Shown: positions 51,830-62,148 of the stretch, piece after piece
How the letters are laid out: each line of letters starts with the position of its first letter
Position numbering within the stretch: the first letter of the stretch is position 1
Assembly: GCA_900544535.1 (NCBI GenBank)
Contig: UQVH01000002.1
Span: 105,832 to 169,831 of the forward strand
Direction of reading: 5' to 3'
DNA from: an uncultured Bacteroidales bacterium
GTDB taxonomy: Bacteria; Bacteroidota; Bacteroidia; Bacteroidales; Muribaculaceae
Length of the DNA stretch: 64,000 bases
Notes under the pieces: model-generated
Databases searched by the model: none
Seen by the model: the letters and a program-made list of their open reading frames with translations, nothing else
What the model was told of the DNA's origin: nothing
Program-made: the position numbers and the translations under genes

Positions 51830-52564
51830 ATGAACCCCCTATTCACGATTATAACAGTCACATATAACGCTGCCGCGACTTTGCCTCCGACACTAAGCAG
51901 TGTCAGAGAGCAGACCTGTCAGCTGTATGAATATCTTGTAATCGATGGCGCATCTCAAGATAACAGCGTGAAACTTGCTCAGGAATCCGGAATTCCGGGG
52001 ATTATCATCACCTCCGAACGCGACAGAGGTCTGTACGATGCGATGAACAAAGGTCTCGGCATGGCAAAGGGTGACTATGTCATGTTTTTAAATGCCGGAG
52101 ATGCCTTCCATTCAGAAAATACGCTCCAGCAGATTGCTGATGTAATAATGGATAATGACTATCCGGGGATTGTCTATGGCCAGACGCAGATTGTCGATTC
52201 CAAGCGAGAACGTATCGGCGACCGACATCTGACGGCACCCTCCGCACTGACGCTTGACAGCTTCAAAAATGGTATGGTTGTGTGTCACCAGGCGTTTATC
52301 GTACTTCGGAAATTGGTAGACAATTATGATACACGCTATAAATACTCAGCAGACTACGAATGGTGTATACGTTGTCTGCAACGCTCACACCGCAATCTTT
52401 ATATTGATGAATTTCTGATAGACTATCTTTCCGAAGGTCTTACGACCGCTCATCATAAAGCCTCACTGATCGAACGGTTCAGAATTATGAGCCACTATTA
52501 CGGCTTCTTACCGACTTTATTCCGCCATTTTAAATTCTTAATCAGAAATCTCAACCGAAAATAA
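51830..52564 (+). CDS. Glycosyltransferase family 2
   Basis: A 244-residue GT-A fold glycosyltransferase beginning FTIITVTYNAAATLPPTLSSV. The nucleotide-binding region is YLVIDGASQDNS, and LNAGDAFH stands at the DxD position. ERDRGLYDAMNKGLGMAKGDY is typical of WcaA/GT2 enzymes that build surface polysaccharides. No membrane segment is evident. No other polysaccharide gene is adjacent, so donor and acceptor are unknown. It is convergent with ruvC. Confidence 0.88.
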   Translation: MNPLFTIITVTYNAAATLPPTLSSVREQTCQLYEYLVIDGASQDNSVKLAQESGIPGIIITSERDRGLYDAMNKGLGMAKGDYVMFLNAGDAFHSENTLQQIADVIMDNDYPGIVYGQTQIVDSKRERIGDRHLTAPSALTLDSFKNGMVVCHQAFIVLRKLVDNYDTRYKYSADYEWCIRCLQRSHRNLYIDEFLIDYLSEGLTTAHHKASLIERFRIMSHYYGFLPTLFRHFKFLIRNLNRK

Positions 52565-52645
52565 TCCACTTGAGGTAGCAAATATAGAGTCCCGTTCCGC
52601 TACCCAATGCTTGTTTTTGATGAAGAGCCACTCATACACGGCCTC

Positions 52646-53203
52646 TCATTTGATCCTGTCCGGATTCTTTGCGATAAAATCTTTCCATGATTTGGGGGCA
52701 TTTGATTTTGCCGGACGGCTCGATTCATAAAAATGGCATAATGCCGCTCCTAAAGCATCCGTTGCATCAAGCTCAATGTCAAGCTGTTCGTCAGAGATAT
52801 TCAGCATACGCCGCAACATTTCGCGAACCTGTTCTTTGCTCGCAGCTCCGTTACCGGTTATGGCCATTTTAATTTTTCGAGGCTCATATTCAGTTATCGG
52901 GATGTCGCGCGAAAGTGCGGCAGCGATTGCAACACCTTGAGCTCGTCCCAATTTCAACATTGACTGGACATTTTTGCCGAAAAACGGAGCTTCGATGGCC
53001 ATTTCATCCGGCAGGAATTGTTCGACAAGGCCCAAAACTCGCTGATGAATATGTAACAGCCTGAGATAGTGGCTCTCATATTTATTGAGTTTCACGACCC
53101 CAAGTGCAATAAGCTCCGGTTTTTTCCCTTTGACCCCAAGAATACCGTAGCCCATCACATTTGTTCCTGGGTCGATGCCTATAATTATTTTATCATGTTG
53201 CAT
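52646..53203 (-). CDS. ruvC: Holliday junction resolvase RuvC
   Basis: A 185-residue endonuclease that cuts four-way DNA junctions. The RNase H-like fold starts with [16 protein letters not shown] (first catalytic Asp), followed by [23 protein letters not shown] and the C-terminal acidic site [13 protein letters not shown]. It follows the DUF4286 gene by 13 bases, so it likely shares a transcript with cstA and DUF4286. RuvA and RuvB are not in the window. Confidence 0.95.
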   Translation of the reverse strand: MQHDKIIIGIDPGTNVMGYGILGVKGKKPELIALGVVKLNKYESHYLRLLHIHQRVLGLVEQFLPDEMAIEAPFFGKNVQSMLKLGRAQGVAIAAALSRDIPITEYEPRKIKMAITGNGAASKEQVREMLRRMLNISDEQLDIELDATDALGAALCHFYESSRPAKSNAPKSWKDFIAKNPDRIK

Positions 53204-53216
53204 GGTTCAGGCTGTC

Positions 53217-53525
53217 TCAGAGCGGGAGCTCGTCCATATAAGTCGAGAAGAAAAGAGCTTTCTCGCCGAACCTCGAGTTGAGAGAGCGTCGCAAATTCTC
53301 TCCTACTCCATCGTGCCATTTGGCGGCATCATCCACATTCCGGGCTTTAAAACTTACAGCAAAACTCGAACAATCTTCCTGCACTTCAAGCATGATCCGA
53401 GAAAAAGCAGGAACCGACAACCAGCCGGAAGAAAGTGCGGCTGGAATGTATTCATTTCTGACCCAACGGCAGAAATCGTTCTCAATGCTTTTATGGATGT
53501 GAAATGTTGTATTGATTATGATCAT
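53217..53525 (-). CDS. DUF4286 family protein
   Basis: A 102-residue protein starting MIIINTTFHIHKSIENDFCRWV, typical of the Bacteroidetes DUF4286 family. It has a ferredoxin-like alpha-beta pattern with no catalytic motif. The function is unknown. It sits 3 bases after cstA and 13 bases before ruvC; DUF4286 next to ruvC is, as I recall it, a common arrangement in Bacteroidales. Confidence 0.82.
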   Translation of the reverse strand: MIIINTTFHIHKSIENDFCRWVRNEYIPAALSSGWLSVPAFSRIMLEVQEDCSSFAVSFKARNVDDAAKWHDGVGENLRRSLNSRFGEKALFFSTYMDELPL

Positions 53526-53528
53526 GAA

Positions 53529-54971
53529 TTATACTGATGCTGATTCTTCAGGTATGATAATGGATGGATTGACGCGACGATTTGCCAGATAACCGCACAA
53601 AACAGTTGTCACAGTTGCTAAAGCGAATGCAATGACTCTGTTTTCGATTCCAAAAAACTGCGGGGATATATATATAAAGCATGTCACTACAAATGTCATG
53701 GCGACAGCCGGAACCAGAGCGACCCAATAGTTGCGTTTTCTGCGGGCAAGCCATACATAGATGGACCAAAGGACGACTGCGGCGAGCGTCTGATTGGCCC
53801 ATGCGAAATAGCGCCATACAACGTCGAAATTCACGAGTGTAATGCCATAGCCGACGACAAACAGAGGTATGCAGACAGCAAAGCGCTTGATGATGGGACG
53901 CTGGTCGATTTTGAAAATATCGGCCACAATCAGGCGGGCGCCACGGAATGCGGTGTCGCCTGAAGTGATGGGCGCGGCTACGACTCCGAGAAGAGCAAGC
54001 ACAGCGCCAACCTGGCCTAAGGTTGTGTGCGAGATGACATCAACCGCCCAGGCTGCATTTCCGCCATGTTCGGCGAGCTGTTCGCCAAGACCCGTGGGAC
54101 CATGGAAGAATGCCATTGCGATTGCGGCCCAGATAAGGGCGATGACGCTTTCCGAAATCATAGAGCCGTAGAATACGGAACGGCACTTGCTTTCATTGGT
54201 GATACATCTTGCCATGAGCGGCGACTGTGTGGCATGGAAGCCTGAAATGGCACCGCAGGCAATGGTTATGAACAGAGTCGGGATAATCGGCAGTTTCTCA
54301 GGGTTCAGCTGAAAATTATGGAGTGTGGTCAGTTCCGGGATTGTATATGAGCCGGACAGAAGAACGATCAGCAGTCCGACAGCCATTGCTATGAGTGCGA
54401 CTCCGAAAATCGGATATATCTTGCCGATGATCTTATCGACCGGAAGCATTGTCGCCAGGACATAATAAGCTAAAATTATCCATACCCAGGCACTTTTAGT
54501 GATCTCAGGGAGCATCGAGGCAAGAAGTTCGGCCGGGCTAAGGATGAAGACAGCTCCAACAAGCACCAACAGAGCGATGGAAAATACTCTGACAACAGAG
54601 CGTGTCGTAACTCCCATGTAGATACCTATGATTTCCGGAAGACTGCGGCCGTCGTGACGCATTATCATTACCCCGGAAAAGAAATCGTGCATGGCTCCGA
54701 AGAATATACCTCCGAGCGTGATCCACAAAAAGGCTACCGGACCGAAGCAGGCGCCGAGTATCGCGCCGAAGATAGGGCCGGTTCCGGCTATGTTCAGCAA
54801 CTGAATCAGAAACACACGCCAGCGGGGCAATTTTATGTAGTCAACACCGTCCTCACAACGGTCGACAGGCGTAGGTCGCTTAGGATCTATGTCTGCAAGT
54901 TTTTCAAGATAGCGACCGTAAGTAAAATAAGCCGTTATCAGAAGTGCAAGACAAATTACAAATGTTATCAT
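53529..54971 (-). CDS. cstA: CstA-family peptide/pyruvate transporter
   Basis: A 480-residue inner-membrane protein with about 13-16 hydrophobic segments. It matches carbon starvation protein A: GTGPIFGAILGACFGPVAFLWI, GAMHDFFSGVMIMRHDGRSLPEI and FHATQSPLMARCI. Family members take up pyruvate or peptides during nutrient limitation. It is shorter than E. coli CstA (about 700), as usual for the short form in Bacteroidetes. It leads the cstA-DUF4286-ruvC cluster. Confidence 0.9.
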   Translation of the reverse strand: MITFVICLALLITAYFTYGRYLEKLADIDPKRPTPVDRCEDGVDYIKLPRWRVFLIQLLNIAGTGPIFGAILGACFGPVAFLWITLGGIFFGAMHDFFSGVMIMRHDGRSLPEIIGIYMGVTTRSVVRVFSIALLVLVGAVFILSPAELLASMLPEITKSAWVWIILAYYVLATMLPVDKIIGKIYPIFGVALIAMAVGLLIVLLSGSYTIPELTTLHNFQLNPEKLPIIPTLFITIACGAISGFHATQSPLMARCITNESKCRSVFYGSMISESVIALIWAAIAMAFFHGPTGLGEQLAEHGGNAAWAVDVISHTTLGQVGAVLALLGVVAAPITSGDTAFRGARLIVADIFKIDQRPIIKRFAVCIPLFVVGYGITLVNFDVVWRYFAWANQTLAAVVLWSIYVWLARRKRNYWVALVPAVAMTFVVTCFIYISPQFFGIENRVIAFALATVTTVLCGYLANRRVNPSIIIPEESASV

Positions 54972-54992
54972 GATGGTTAAAGATATACAAAA

Positions 54993-55949
54993 TCAGTCCG
55001 GGACATTAAAATACCAAGGGTGGTGAAGCACACGAACAATTCCTTCCGTATCTTCCATTCCTTTTATGCGGGACGCACCGCGATAAAAGCGTTTGCTGAA
55101 ATCAGGATCATCGGCGCTCATCCGATTGGTCTTGACCAGGCCGGATGAATGGATATATTTCCCGTCACAGTCATAGATTGCCACATGCGAGATGCGGCCG
55201 TCAGGAGTATTCGAAAAAAACAGCAGATCACCCTTATGTAAGGCGGCGAGATCGTCGGGAGATATACGGTGCCCTATTTCTATCTGCTGCCTGGCATCCC
55301 TAAGTGTGAGTATGCCCCGATCGAAATAGGTAACACGGACCAAGCCTGAACAATCAACAGATTTGGTGGAACATGCGCCCCAAAGATATGGCGTACCCTT
55401 CAGCCAATGAGCTGTTTCAAGCACACTGTCCATATCCAATGTCCGTCCGGCCCACTCCTCTGTCGGAAGCAGAGCTTTGGATTCCACGTATCCGCGTCTG
55501 CCGTCAGGCAGAACGATCTCGCTCATTTCGCCGCCGCTCAAGCTACCTTCGACTATCGAGCTCATCACAAGTTCAGTGATTACATCACGCGGCGATTTTG
55601 AGGTCGGCGAAGAATAAACTTTAATCTCCGGCCGCGAAATTACAGTCAGGCGAGTGGATGAACGCCAGGTGTCCATTTCCGCATCAGTTTTGCGAGATAA
55701 GCCGGATATGTTTATATAACCTTCGTATCCGTCAGGAGCCTGAATTCTGATCCATTCTTCATCATCTTCAAGAATGACAAGAGGAGTGCCCATGATAACC
55801 TGCGATGTCATCTCCGAAGCATGGCTTTTGCCGTCACGGATACAGGCAACCGGAATACGGACATGTGCCCACGCTCTGCCCTCTCCTTTCGCATTCAAGG
55901 CCAAAGCGGCAACAATCAATATTGTAAATATATTTCTTAAAAAACACAT
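54993..55949 (-). CDS. NlpC/P60 (C40) cell-wall peptidase with SH3 domains
   Basis: A 318-residue exported protein. The ATG at 55949 gives a signal peptide (FLRNIFTILIVAALALNAKG). Two SH3-like regions follow (about 30-170; GYEGYINISG and GRRGYVESKALL). A C-terminal NlpC/P60 domain has the catalytic cysteine in SVDCSGLV and His in ISHVAIYDCDG. It should cleave the gamma-D-Glu to diamino acid bond in peptidoglycan fragments, in remodelling or recycling. It lies 21 bases upstream of cstA on the same strand. Confidence 0.9.
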   Translation of the reverse strand: MCFLRNIFTILIVAALALNAKGEGRAWAHVRIPVACIRDGKSHASEMTSQVIMGTPLVILEDDEEWIRIQAPDGYEGYINISGLSRKTDAEMDTWRSSTRLTVISRPEIKVYSSPTSKSPRDVITELVMSSIVEGSLSGGEMSEIVLPDGRRGYVESKALLPTEEWAGRTLDMDSVLETAHWLKGTPYLWGACSTKSVDCSGLVRVTYFDRGILTLRDARQQIEIGHRISPDDLAALHKGDLLFFSNTPDGRISHVAIYDCDGKYIHSSGLVKTNRMSADDPDFSKRFYRGASRIKGMEDTEGIVRVLHHPWYFNVPD

Positions 55950-56050
55950 AGCCAAATTACTTATTACAAAAGTAGGCCTTTCTGCAATCATTTTAAAATA
56001 TAATCCGCTAAAAAGTGTTTCAGCTACATGTAAATTAGCATGATTCCGGA

Positions 56051-56827
56051 TCAGATTGAAAAGAGCCTGACAGCATTTGCAGTGGTTGTCGCAGCGACTT
56101 CATCGTAATTGACACCGAGTGCGTCGGCTGTCTGTCGGGCAATGTGTGGTATATAGGCACTCTCATTGCGTTTGCCTCTGTGAGGAACGGGAGCCAGATA
56201 TGGCGAATCCGTTTCAAGCAAAATCCGGTCAAGACCTATTTCCGGCAGAGTGGTTCGCAGACCGGAATTTTTGAAAGTCACAATGCCGTTAATACCGAAA
56301 TAAAAGTCGCCGACAGCCCTGATGCGTCTGACATCTTCAACCGTGCCGCCAAAACTGTGGAACACGCCACGAACTTTCCCGGAATAGCCGGAAAGCACCT
56401 CCAACGTATCATCCAGACCTTCGCGGCAGTGAATGATTACGGGCAGATTACGACAGACGGCCCATCCCACCTGCCGGCTGAACGCTTCTTTCTGTTGTTC
56501 GCGGTATGTCTTATCCCAATAAAGATCAATTCCGATCTCTCCTACGGCTACATATCTGTCCGCATTGTTTTCAATCTCGGATTCAATACTTGAAAGATCC
56601 GCCTTCCACTGTTCTCCTATCTCTGTGGGATGGAGGCCCATCGCCATGAATATTTTGTCAGTGAAGCAGTCTCGCAGACGGTTCATCGGTTTGACGGTCG
56701 TCAGATCGACATTCGGAAAAATCAGTTTTTGCACATCTGCGGCAAAGGCCCTTTCCACCGCCGATTCAGGAGACGGAGCAAATTCATCAAGATATAAATG
56801 AGTGTGAGTGTCGATCAACATTCTCAT
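56051..56827 (-). CDS. TatD-family metal-dependent hydrolase
   Basis: A 258-residue TIM-barrel hydrolase with the first metal motif DTHTHLYLD, VAVGEIGIDLYWD, PVIIHCREG, GVFHSFGGT and LLETDSPYLAPVPHRGKRNE. TatD proteins are metal-dependent DNases or deacylases acting in DNA repair or tRNA quality control. It starts one base after the polyprenyl synthase stop and is probably translated from the same message. Confidence 0.93.
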   Translation of the reverse strand: MRMLIDTHTHLYLDEFAPSPESAVERAFAADVQKLIFPNVDLTTVKPMNRLRDCFTDKIFMAMGLHPTEIGEQWKADLSSIESEIENNADRYVAVGEIGIDLYWDKTYREQQKEAFSRQVGWAVCRNLPVIIHCREGLDDTLEVLSGYSGKVRGVFHSFGGTVEDVRRIRAVGDFYFGINGIVTFKNSGLRTTLPEIGLDRILLETDSPYLAPVPHRGKRNESAYIPHIARQTADALGVNYDEVAATTTANAVRLFSI

Positions 56828-56828
56828 T

Positions 56829-57791
56829 TCACTTATTACGGGTCGCCGATTTTAGAGCCAGATCAATAAAGAAAGCCCTTGCTTCAGGCTGTATGGCAAG
56901 CTGATCAAGACAAGAAATTGCCGTATCGACATATGCCCGGATCAGTTCATGGATTCTTTCCGGCAGGTCAAGACGGTCGTAGACAGCCCTGACTTTCGCA
57001 ATTTTCTCCTCAGGAGATACAGATTTACCGATCAGATTCTTGATTTCTCCGGTTTTGTCTTCTTTCAAAGCCATGATCAGGAGCCATGTCTTCTTGTCGT
57101 TAAGAATGTCTCCTCCTATGGCCTTGCCGAAAGTAGCGGGATTGCCGTAAGTGTCAAGGTAATCGTCCTGGAGCTGGAAAGCCAGTCCGAGATTCACGCC
57201 GTAATTGAAAAACTGGAGCTGTGTCTCGAACGGCGCATCGGCCATCAGGGCGCCCATTCCGCAGGCGCAGCCCAGCAGCACGGATGTCTTCAACCGAATC
57301 ATCTCCATGTATTCCTCAACGGTGACATCAAGTCTCGTCTCGAAATCCATATCGAGCTGTTGACCTTCATAAATATTCATCGCTGTCCCGTTAAATAAAT
57401 CCAATGCGGATGGCAAATGATCGCCGGCTTTGATAGCTAACAGCATTGTCGATGTGGTCAGCATCGCATCTCCTGAGAGAATAGCAGTTTCTTCATTCCA
57501 CTTTTTATGAACGGTAGGACGTCCGCGTCTGACATCAGCGTTGTCCATGACATCATCATGCAGCAACGTGAAATTGTGAAACATCTCAATAGCTATGGCT
57601 TGATGAATCGACGTCATGGGATCTTTACCCATAGCCTCACAGGCAGCCAGAGTCAATACCGGACGCAGGCGCTTTCCGCCACAATCCAAAGTGTAACGTA
57701 TCGGGTCATAGAGCCCTGCTGGGTTTTCCGGCAGTTTCAGGTTCTCAATCGCTTTGTTGACGAGCGAAAGGTATTCGTCGAATTCTTTCAT
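56829..57791 (-). CDS. Polyprenyl diphosphate synthase
   Basis: A 320-residue trans-prenyltransferase with the first Asp-rich motif LLHDDVMDNADVRRG and second QLQDDYLDTYG, plus CGGKRLRPVLTLAACE. It condenses isopentenyl diphosphate onto allylic diphosphates. Product length (farnesyl, geranylgeranyl or longer) is not safe to assign from sequence by eye. It is paired with tatD and follows rnr on the same strand. Confidence 0.9.
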   Translation of the reverse strand: MKEFDEYLSLVNKAIENLKLPENPAGLYDPIRYTLDCGGKRLRPVLTLAACEAMGKDPMTSIHQAIAIEMFHNFTLLHDDVMDNADVRRGRPTVHKKWNEETAILSGDAMLTTSTMLLAIKAGDHLPSALDLFNGTAMNIYEGQQLDMDFETRLDVTVEEYMEMIRLKTSVLLGCACGMGALMADAPFETQLQFFNYGVNLGLAFQLQDDYLDTYGNPATFGKAIGGDILNDKKTWLLIMALKEDKTGEIKNLIGKSVSPEEKIAKVRAVYDRLDLPERIHELIRAYVDTAISCLDQLAIQPEARAFFIDLALKSATRNK

Positions 57792-57809
57792 GACAGGACA
57801 GTATCAATT

Positions 57810-60056
57810 TTATTTACGGCGGCGTTTTTTCTTGCCGTGCTGGGTAAGGGCCTCGGCGACCGAAACATTCACGCCTATATCATCTTCTTTGTCGCTTTTG
57901 CGCAAAGCATTGCCATTATCATCAAGCAAGACAAAATCAAGTTGCTTTTTCTCAAGATCGGCACGTGCGACCTTTATGTCAACATTGTCGCCGAGACGAT
58001 AGCGATGATTGTGGCGACGTCCTATGAGGCAGTGGTTTTTCTCATCGAAATCATAATAGTCGTCAGCAAGATCGCGCATCGGCACAAGACCTTCACAAAG
58101 GTTGTCGTTGAGTTCGACATAGAGGCCCCATTCGGTAACTCCTGAAATGATGCCTGAAAATTTGTCGCCGATATGTTCCTGCATATACTCGACCTGCTTG
58201 TATTTGATTGAGGACCGTTCAGCTGTGGCGGCAAGTTGCTCCATTTCGCTTGAGTGCTTGCACTGTTCTTCCAATTTCTGAAGATTGACACTTCTGCCGC
58301 CGGCAAGATAACGGTCCAAAAGACGGTGTACCATCATGTCAGGATAACGCCGGATCGGAGATGTGAAATGAGTATAATACTCGAAACCAAGTCCATAGTG
58401 TCCGATATTGTCCGTAGTATAGATCGCTTTTGCCATTGACCGGATGGCCAGAGTGGAGAGATAGTTTTCTTCTCCCCTGCCCTTGACTTCGGCGAGCATA
58501 CGGTTGATCGAGCGGTTGATTTCTTTCGGAGTGCCTGAGGATTTGATCTTATAGCCGAAAGTGCGCGCGATAGCTGCGAGATCGGCGAGACGAGACGAAT
58601 CGGGGACATCATGAACACGATAGACAAAGGCTTTTGCCTTCTTCTTGCCCTCCGGCTTCCCGACGAATGTCGCAACCGTCCTGTTGGCAAGAAGCATAAA
58701 TTCCTCGATTAGTTTGTTGGCATCTTTGGAAACTTTAAAGAAGACACCAAGCGGTTTGCCGTTGTCGTCAATATGGAATTTCACTTCCGCCCGATCAAAC
58801 TCGACCGATCCATTCTCATAGCGCTGTTTGCGCAAGATTTTGGCAAGATCATTGAGCTTCTGGATGGCCTCGACGCAATCACCCAATCCGGTCTCGATGA
58901 CATTCTGGGCTTCCTCGTAAGAGAACCGACGGTCAGAACGAATGACTGTACGCGCAATTTTCGAGCACAGGACTTTTCCCTCGTCATCCATATGGAAAAT
59001 CACGGAGAATGCAAGTTTTTCCTCGTTGGGGCGCAATGAGCAGATGCCGTTACACAAGTGTTCAGGCAACATCGGCACCACGCGGTCCACAAGGTATACC
59101 GAAGTGGCACGTTTCTGAGCCTCTCGGTCGATGATCGTATCCGGATGAACGTAGTGTGTTACATCGGCTATATGGACACCGATCTCATAATGGCCGTTCG
59201 AAAGTTTGCGGAATGATAGAGCGTCGTCGAAGTCTTTTGCATCGGCAGGGTCGATGGTAAATGTCAGCACATCACGCATGTCGATGCGCTGGGCGATGAC
59301 TTCTTCCGTAATGCCGGCTCCTATTTTGTCAGCAGCCTTTTCGACAGCAGCGGGATATTTATACGGCAGTCCGAATTCGGCAAGGATGGCATGGATTTCA
59401 GTGTTGTTCTCCCCTGCCTTGCCGAGAATATCAAGTACTTCTCCACTCGGATTCTTAAAGTCGTCTTTCCATTCCGTAATCTGCACGATTGCCTTATCGC
59501 CGGTCTTTCCGCCCTTAAGTTTGGCTTTGGGAATGAAAATGTCAGTTGCAAGAAACTTGGAATCAGTCAGCAGATAGCCGAAATGTTTGTCAACCTTAAG
59601 AGTTCCGATGAAAGTCTGCTCTTTCTTTTCAATGATTTCTATGACTTCTGCCTCAGGCTCGGCTCCACGGCGATGAGCGGCAATATTGACTTTGACTCGG
59701 TCACCGTTGAGCGCATGCATCGAATTTCGCTCTGCGACAAAGATCGTCTCTCCGTCGGAATCCGTAATTACCGAATTCTTTCCATTGCTACGGCGGACAA
59801 AAACTCCGGTAGCTTCATTGCCTCGCTGAGGTGACTTGTATTTACCGGGAGAGACTTCAATGATCTCGCCGTTGAAGGCCATTTCGACCAACTGGAGAGC
59901 AATGTTGCGCTGCTGAGTTGGCGTCGATGCACCGATCGCATGGGCGACCTGCTTGTAATTATATGTGTTGTTTTTCTGCTGCATGACGAATTCCGTCACC
60001 TTCTTCGCGAGGGCGACATTGTTCTTTATGCCGGCAGCCTTTGCTGATTGAGCCAT
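57810..60056 (-). CDS. rnr: Ribonuclease R
   Basis: A 748-residue 3'-5' exoribonuclease. It has an N-terminal helix-turn-helix (about 10-75), cold-shock domains, and an RNB catalytic domain with the metal motif TIDPADAKDFDDALSF. The S1 domain (FSGIISGVTEWGLYVEL) is followed by a basic C-terminal tail ending GKKKRRRK. It degrades structured RNA and takes part in rRNA quality control. It lies between gyrB and the polyprenyl synthase gene on the minus strand. Confidence 0.95.
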   Translation of the reverse strand: MAQSAKAAGIKNNVALAKKVTEFVMQQKNNTYNYKQVAHAIGASTPTQQRNIALQLVEMAFNGEIIEVSPGKYKSPQRGNEATGVFVRRSNGKNSVITDSDGETIFVAERNSMHALNGDRVKVNIAAHRRGAEPEAEVIEIIEKKEQTFIGTLKVDKHFGYLLTDSKFLATDIFIPKAKLKGGKTGDKAIVQITEWKDDFKNPSGEVLDILGKAGENNTEIHAILAEFGLPYKYPAAVEKAADKIGAGITEEVIAQRIDMRDVLTFTIDPADAKDFDDALSFRKLSNGHYEIGVHIADVTHYVHPDTIIDREAQKRATSVYLVDRVVPMLPEHLCNGICSLRPNEEKLAFSVIFHMDDEGKVLCSKIARTVIRSDRRFSYEEAQNVIETGLGDCVEAIQKLNDLAKILRKQRYENGSVEFDRAEVKFHIDDNGKPLGVFFKVSKDANKLIEEFMLLANRTVATFVGKPEGKKKAKAFVYRVHDVPDSSRLADLAAIARTFGYKIKSSGTPKEINRSINRMLAEVKGRGEENYLSTLAIRSMAKAIYTTDNIGHYGLGFEYYTHFTSPIRRYPDMMVHRLLDRYLAGGRSVNLQKLEEQCKHSSEMEQLAATAERSSIKYKQVEYMQEHIGDKFSGIISGVTEWGLYVELNDNLCEGLVPMRDLADDYYDFDEKNHCLIGRRHNHRYRLGDNVDIKVARADLEKKQLDFVLLDDNGNALRKSDKEDDIGVNVSVAEALTQHGKKKRRRK

Positions 60057-60127
60057 AGTAGTTGAAAATTAAGAGGTATGTAGATAATTTTAGAATTGAT
60101 GATGTCAGTCAGGAGATCCGGATGGCA

Positions 60128-62071
60128 TCAGGCGTCGATATTGGCGTAGTTGGCGTTTGACTCGATAAAATCACGACGTGGGCCGACATCTTCACCCATA
60201 AGCATTGAGAATATACGGTCCGCTTCTACAGCATCGCTGATGGTAACCTGTTTGAGCAGGCGTTGCTCAGGGTCCATTGTAGTGTCACGAAGCTCTTCCG
60301 CACTCATCTCTCCTAATCCTTTATAACGCTGAACTTTGGTTTTTTCTCCATTGACGGCAATAAATTGTTGCACCTGAGCATCGGTCCAACAGTATTCCTC
60401 GGCTTTTCCACGTGTGCATTTATACAACGGCGGAGTTGCCAGATAGAGATAGCCCTGCTCGATGATCGGGCGCATGCGACGGAAGAAGAAAGTCATCAGC
60501 AGTGTGGCGATGTGGCTTCCGTCGACATCGGCATCGGTCATGATGATGATCTTGTGGTATGCGAGACGCGAGATATTGATCGCCATCGGATCATCCTCAG
60601 TCCCGATAGTCACGCGCATAGCGCGATAAAGGCTGGTGATTTCCTGATTGTCGAGGATCTTGTGATCCATTGCTTTCTCCACATTGAGGATTTTGCCTCG
60701 CAGAGGGAGTATTGCCTGAAATGTACGGTTTCGGCCCTGTTTGGCTGTACCGCCGGCCGAATCACCCTCGACGAGGAACAGTTCGCAGTCTTCAGCATGG
60801 CGCGACGAGCAGTCAGCGAGTTTTCCGGGGAGACCACCACCGGAAAGCGGTGATTTACGCTGGATTTTCTGGCGGGCATTCATTGCCGCATGGCGAGCTT
60901 GGGCTGCCAAAACGATTTTATCCACAATCACACGTGCCTGCCTCGGATGCTCTTCAAGATAATAGCGGAGTGTCTCGCTGACAGCTGCCGAAACAGCTCC
61001 CTGCACCTCGCTGTTGCCGAGTTTTGTCTTAGTCTGTCCTTCAAACTGCGGTTCCATCACTTTTACAGAGATGACTGCGGTCAAACCTTCACGGAAGTCA
61101 TCGCCGGAGACCTCTACTTTGACTTTTTCAAGAAGCTTGTTATCTTCAGCATATTTCTTCAGCGTAGTTGTCAGCCCGCGACGGAAACCTGTCAGATGTG
61201 TACCACCCTCTATCGTATGGATATTGTTGACGAATGAATATACATTTTCATTAAAAGTGGTATTGTAGGTCAGAGCAACTTCCACCGGAATACCGAGACG
61301 TTCGGTGTTGAGGTGGATCACATCATTAATCAGAGACTCTTTATTCGAGTCGAGATACTGGACAAATTCACGAAGTCCGTCACGGGAGTAGAATACCTCC
61401 TTGCGGGGATTGCCGTCCTGATCTATCTTGCGCATATCGGTCAGAGTCAAAGTGATTCCGGCATTCAGAAAGGCAAGGTCACGTAAGCGATTGGCAAGAG
61501 TATCATAGTCATATTCCGAGACAGTGAAGATCGAGGTGTCCGGATGGAATGTCACCAACGTACCTGTTGTGTCAGTCTCGCCGATAACAGTCAGCTTGCA
61601 TGTCGGTTTGCCGTATGCATATTCCTGCATATAGATCTTGCCGTCGCGTCGCACCTCTGCTCGCAGGTATGAGGAAAGCGCATTTACACACGACACACCT
61701 ACGCCATGCAGACCGCCGGACACTTTATATGAACCTTTATCGAACTTGCCACCGGCATGCAGAACCGTCAAAACCACTTCAAGAGCACTTTTATGCTCTT
61801 TTTCGTGCATATCGACCGGAATACCGCGTCCATTGTCGACCACAGTGATGGAGTTGTCTGTATTTATAGTGACTTCAATATGGCTTGCATAACCGGCGAG
61901 TGCTTCGTCAATCGAATTGTCGACCACTTCATAAACCAAATGGTGCAAACCCTTGAAACTGATGTCGCCGATGTACATAGCCGGACGCTTTCTCACAGCC
62001 TCCAGACCTTCAAGTACCTGAATGTTACTTGCACTATAAACTTCTGCTTCGTTTTCTTTGTCTTCTGACAT
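60128..62071 (-). CDS. gyrB: DNA gyrase subunit B
   Basis: A 647-residue type IIA topoisomerase subunit. The GHKL ATPase has EVVDNSIDEALAGY, DNGRGIPVDMH and GLHGVGVSCVNALS. The TOPRIM domain has LFLVEGDSAGGTAKQGRNR and IIMTDADVDGSHI. The C-terminus has the QRYKGLGEMSAEEL motif. The length matches the short GyrB without a proteobacterial insert. With GyrA it introduces negative supercoils. A consensus promoter lies 46 bases upstream. Confidence 0.96.
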   Translation of the reverse strand: MSEDKENEAEVYSASNIQVLEGLEAVRKRPAMYIGDISFKGLHHLVYEVVDNSIDEALAGYASHIEVTINTDNSITVVDNGRGIPVDMHEKEHKSALEVVLTVLHAGGKFDKGSYKVSGGLHGVGVSCVNALSSYLRAEVRRDGKIYMQEYAYGKPTCKLTVIGETDTTGTLVTFHPDTSIFTVSEYDYDTLANRLRDLAFLNAGITLTLTDMRKIDQDGNPRKEVFYSRDGLREFVQYLDSNKESLINDVIHLNTERLGIPVEVALTYNTTFNENVYSFVNNIHTIEGGTHLTGFRRGLTTTLKKYAEDNKLLEKVKVEVSGDDFREGLTAVISVKVMEPQFEGQTKTKLGNSEVQGAVSAAVSETLRYYLEEHPRQARVIVDKIVLAAQARHAAMNARQKIQRKSPLSGGGLPGKLADCSSRHAEDCELFLVEGDSAGGTAKQGRNRTFQAILPLRGKILNVEKAMDHKILDNQEITSLYRAMRVTIGTEDDPMAINISRLAYHKIIIMTDADVDGSHIATLLMTFFFRRMRPIIEQGYLYLATPPLYKCTRGKAEEYCWTDAQVQQFIAVNGEKTKVQRYKGLGEMSAEELRDTTMDPEQRLLKQVTISDAVEADRIFSMLMGEDVGPRRDFIESNANYANIDA

Positions 62072-62116
62072 GATTTATCTGTTTCTATGATTGTTTTTCG
62101 ATGTTATTTTACCTCA

Positions 62117-62148
62117 CAAAATTACTAAAAAAATCGCAGTTTGACAAA
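62117..62148 (-). promoter_or_regulatory. Promoter of gyrB
   Basis: On the minus strand, TTTG (62148-62145), 20 bases, then TAATTTTG (62124-62117). Full consensus match. Confidence 0.75.
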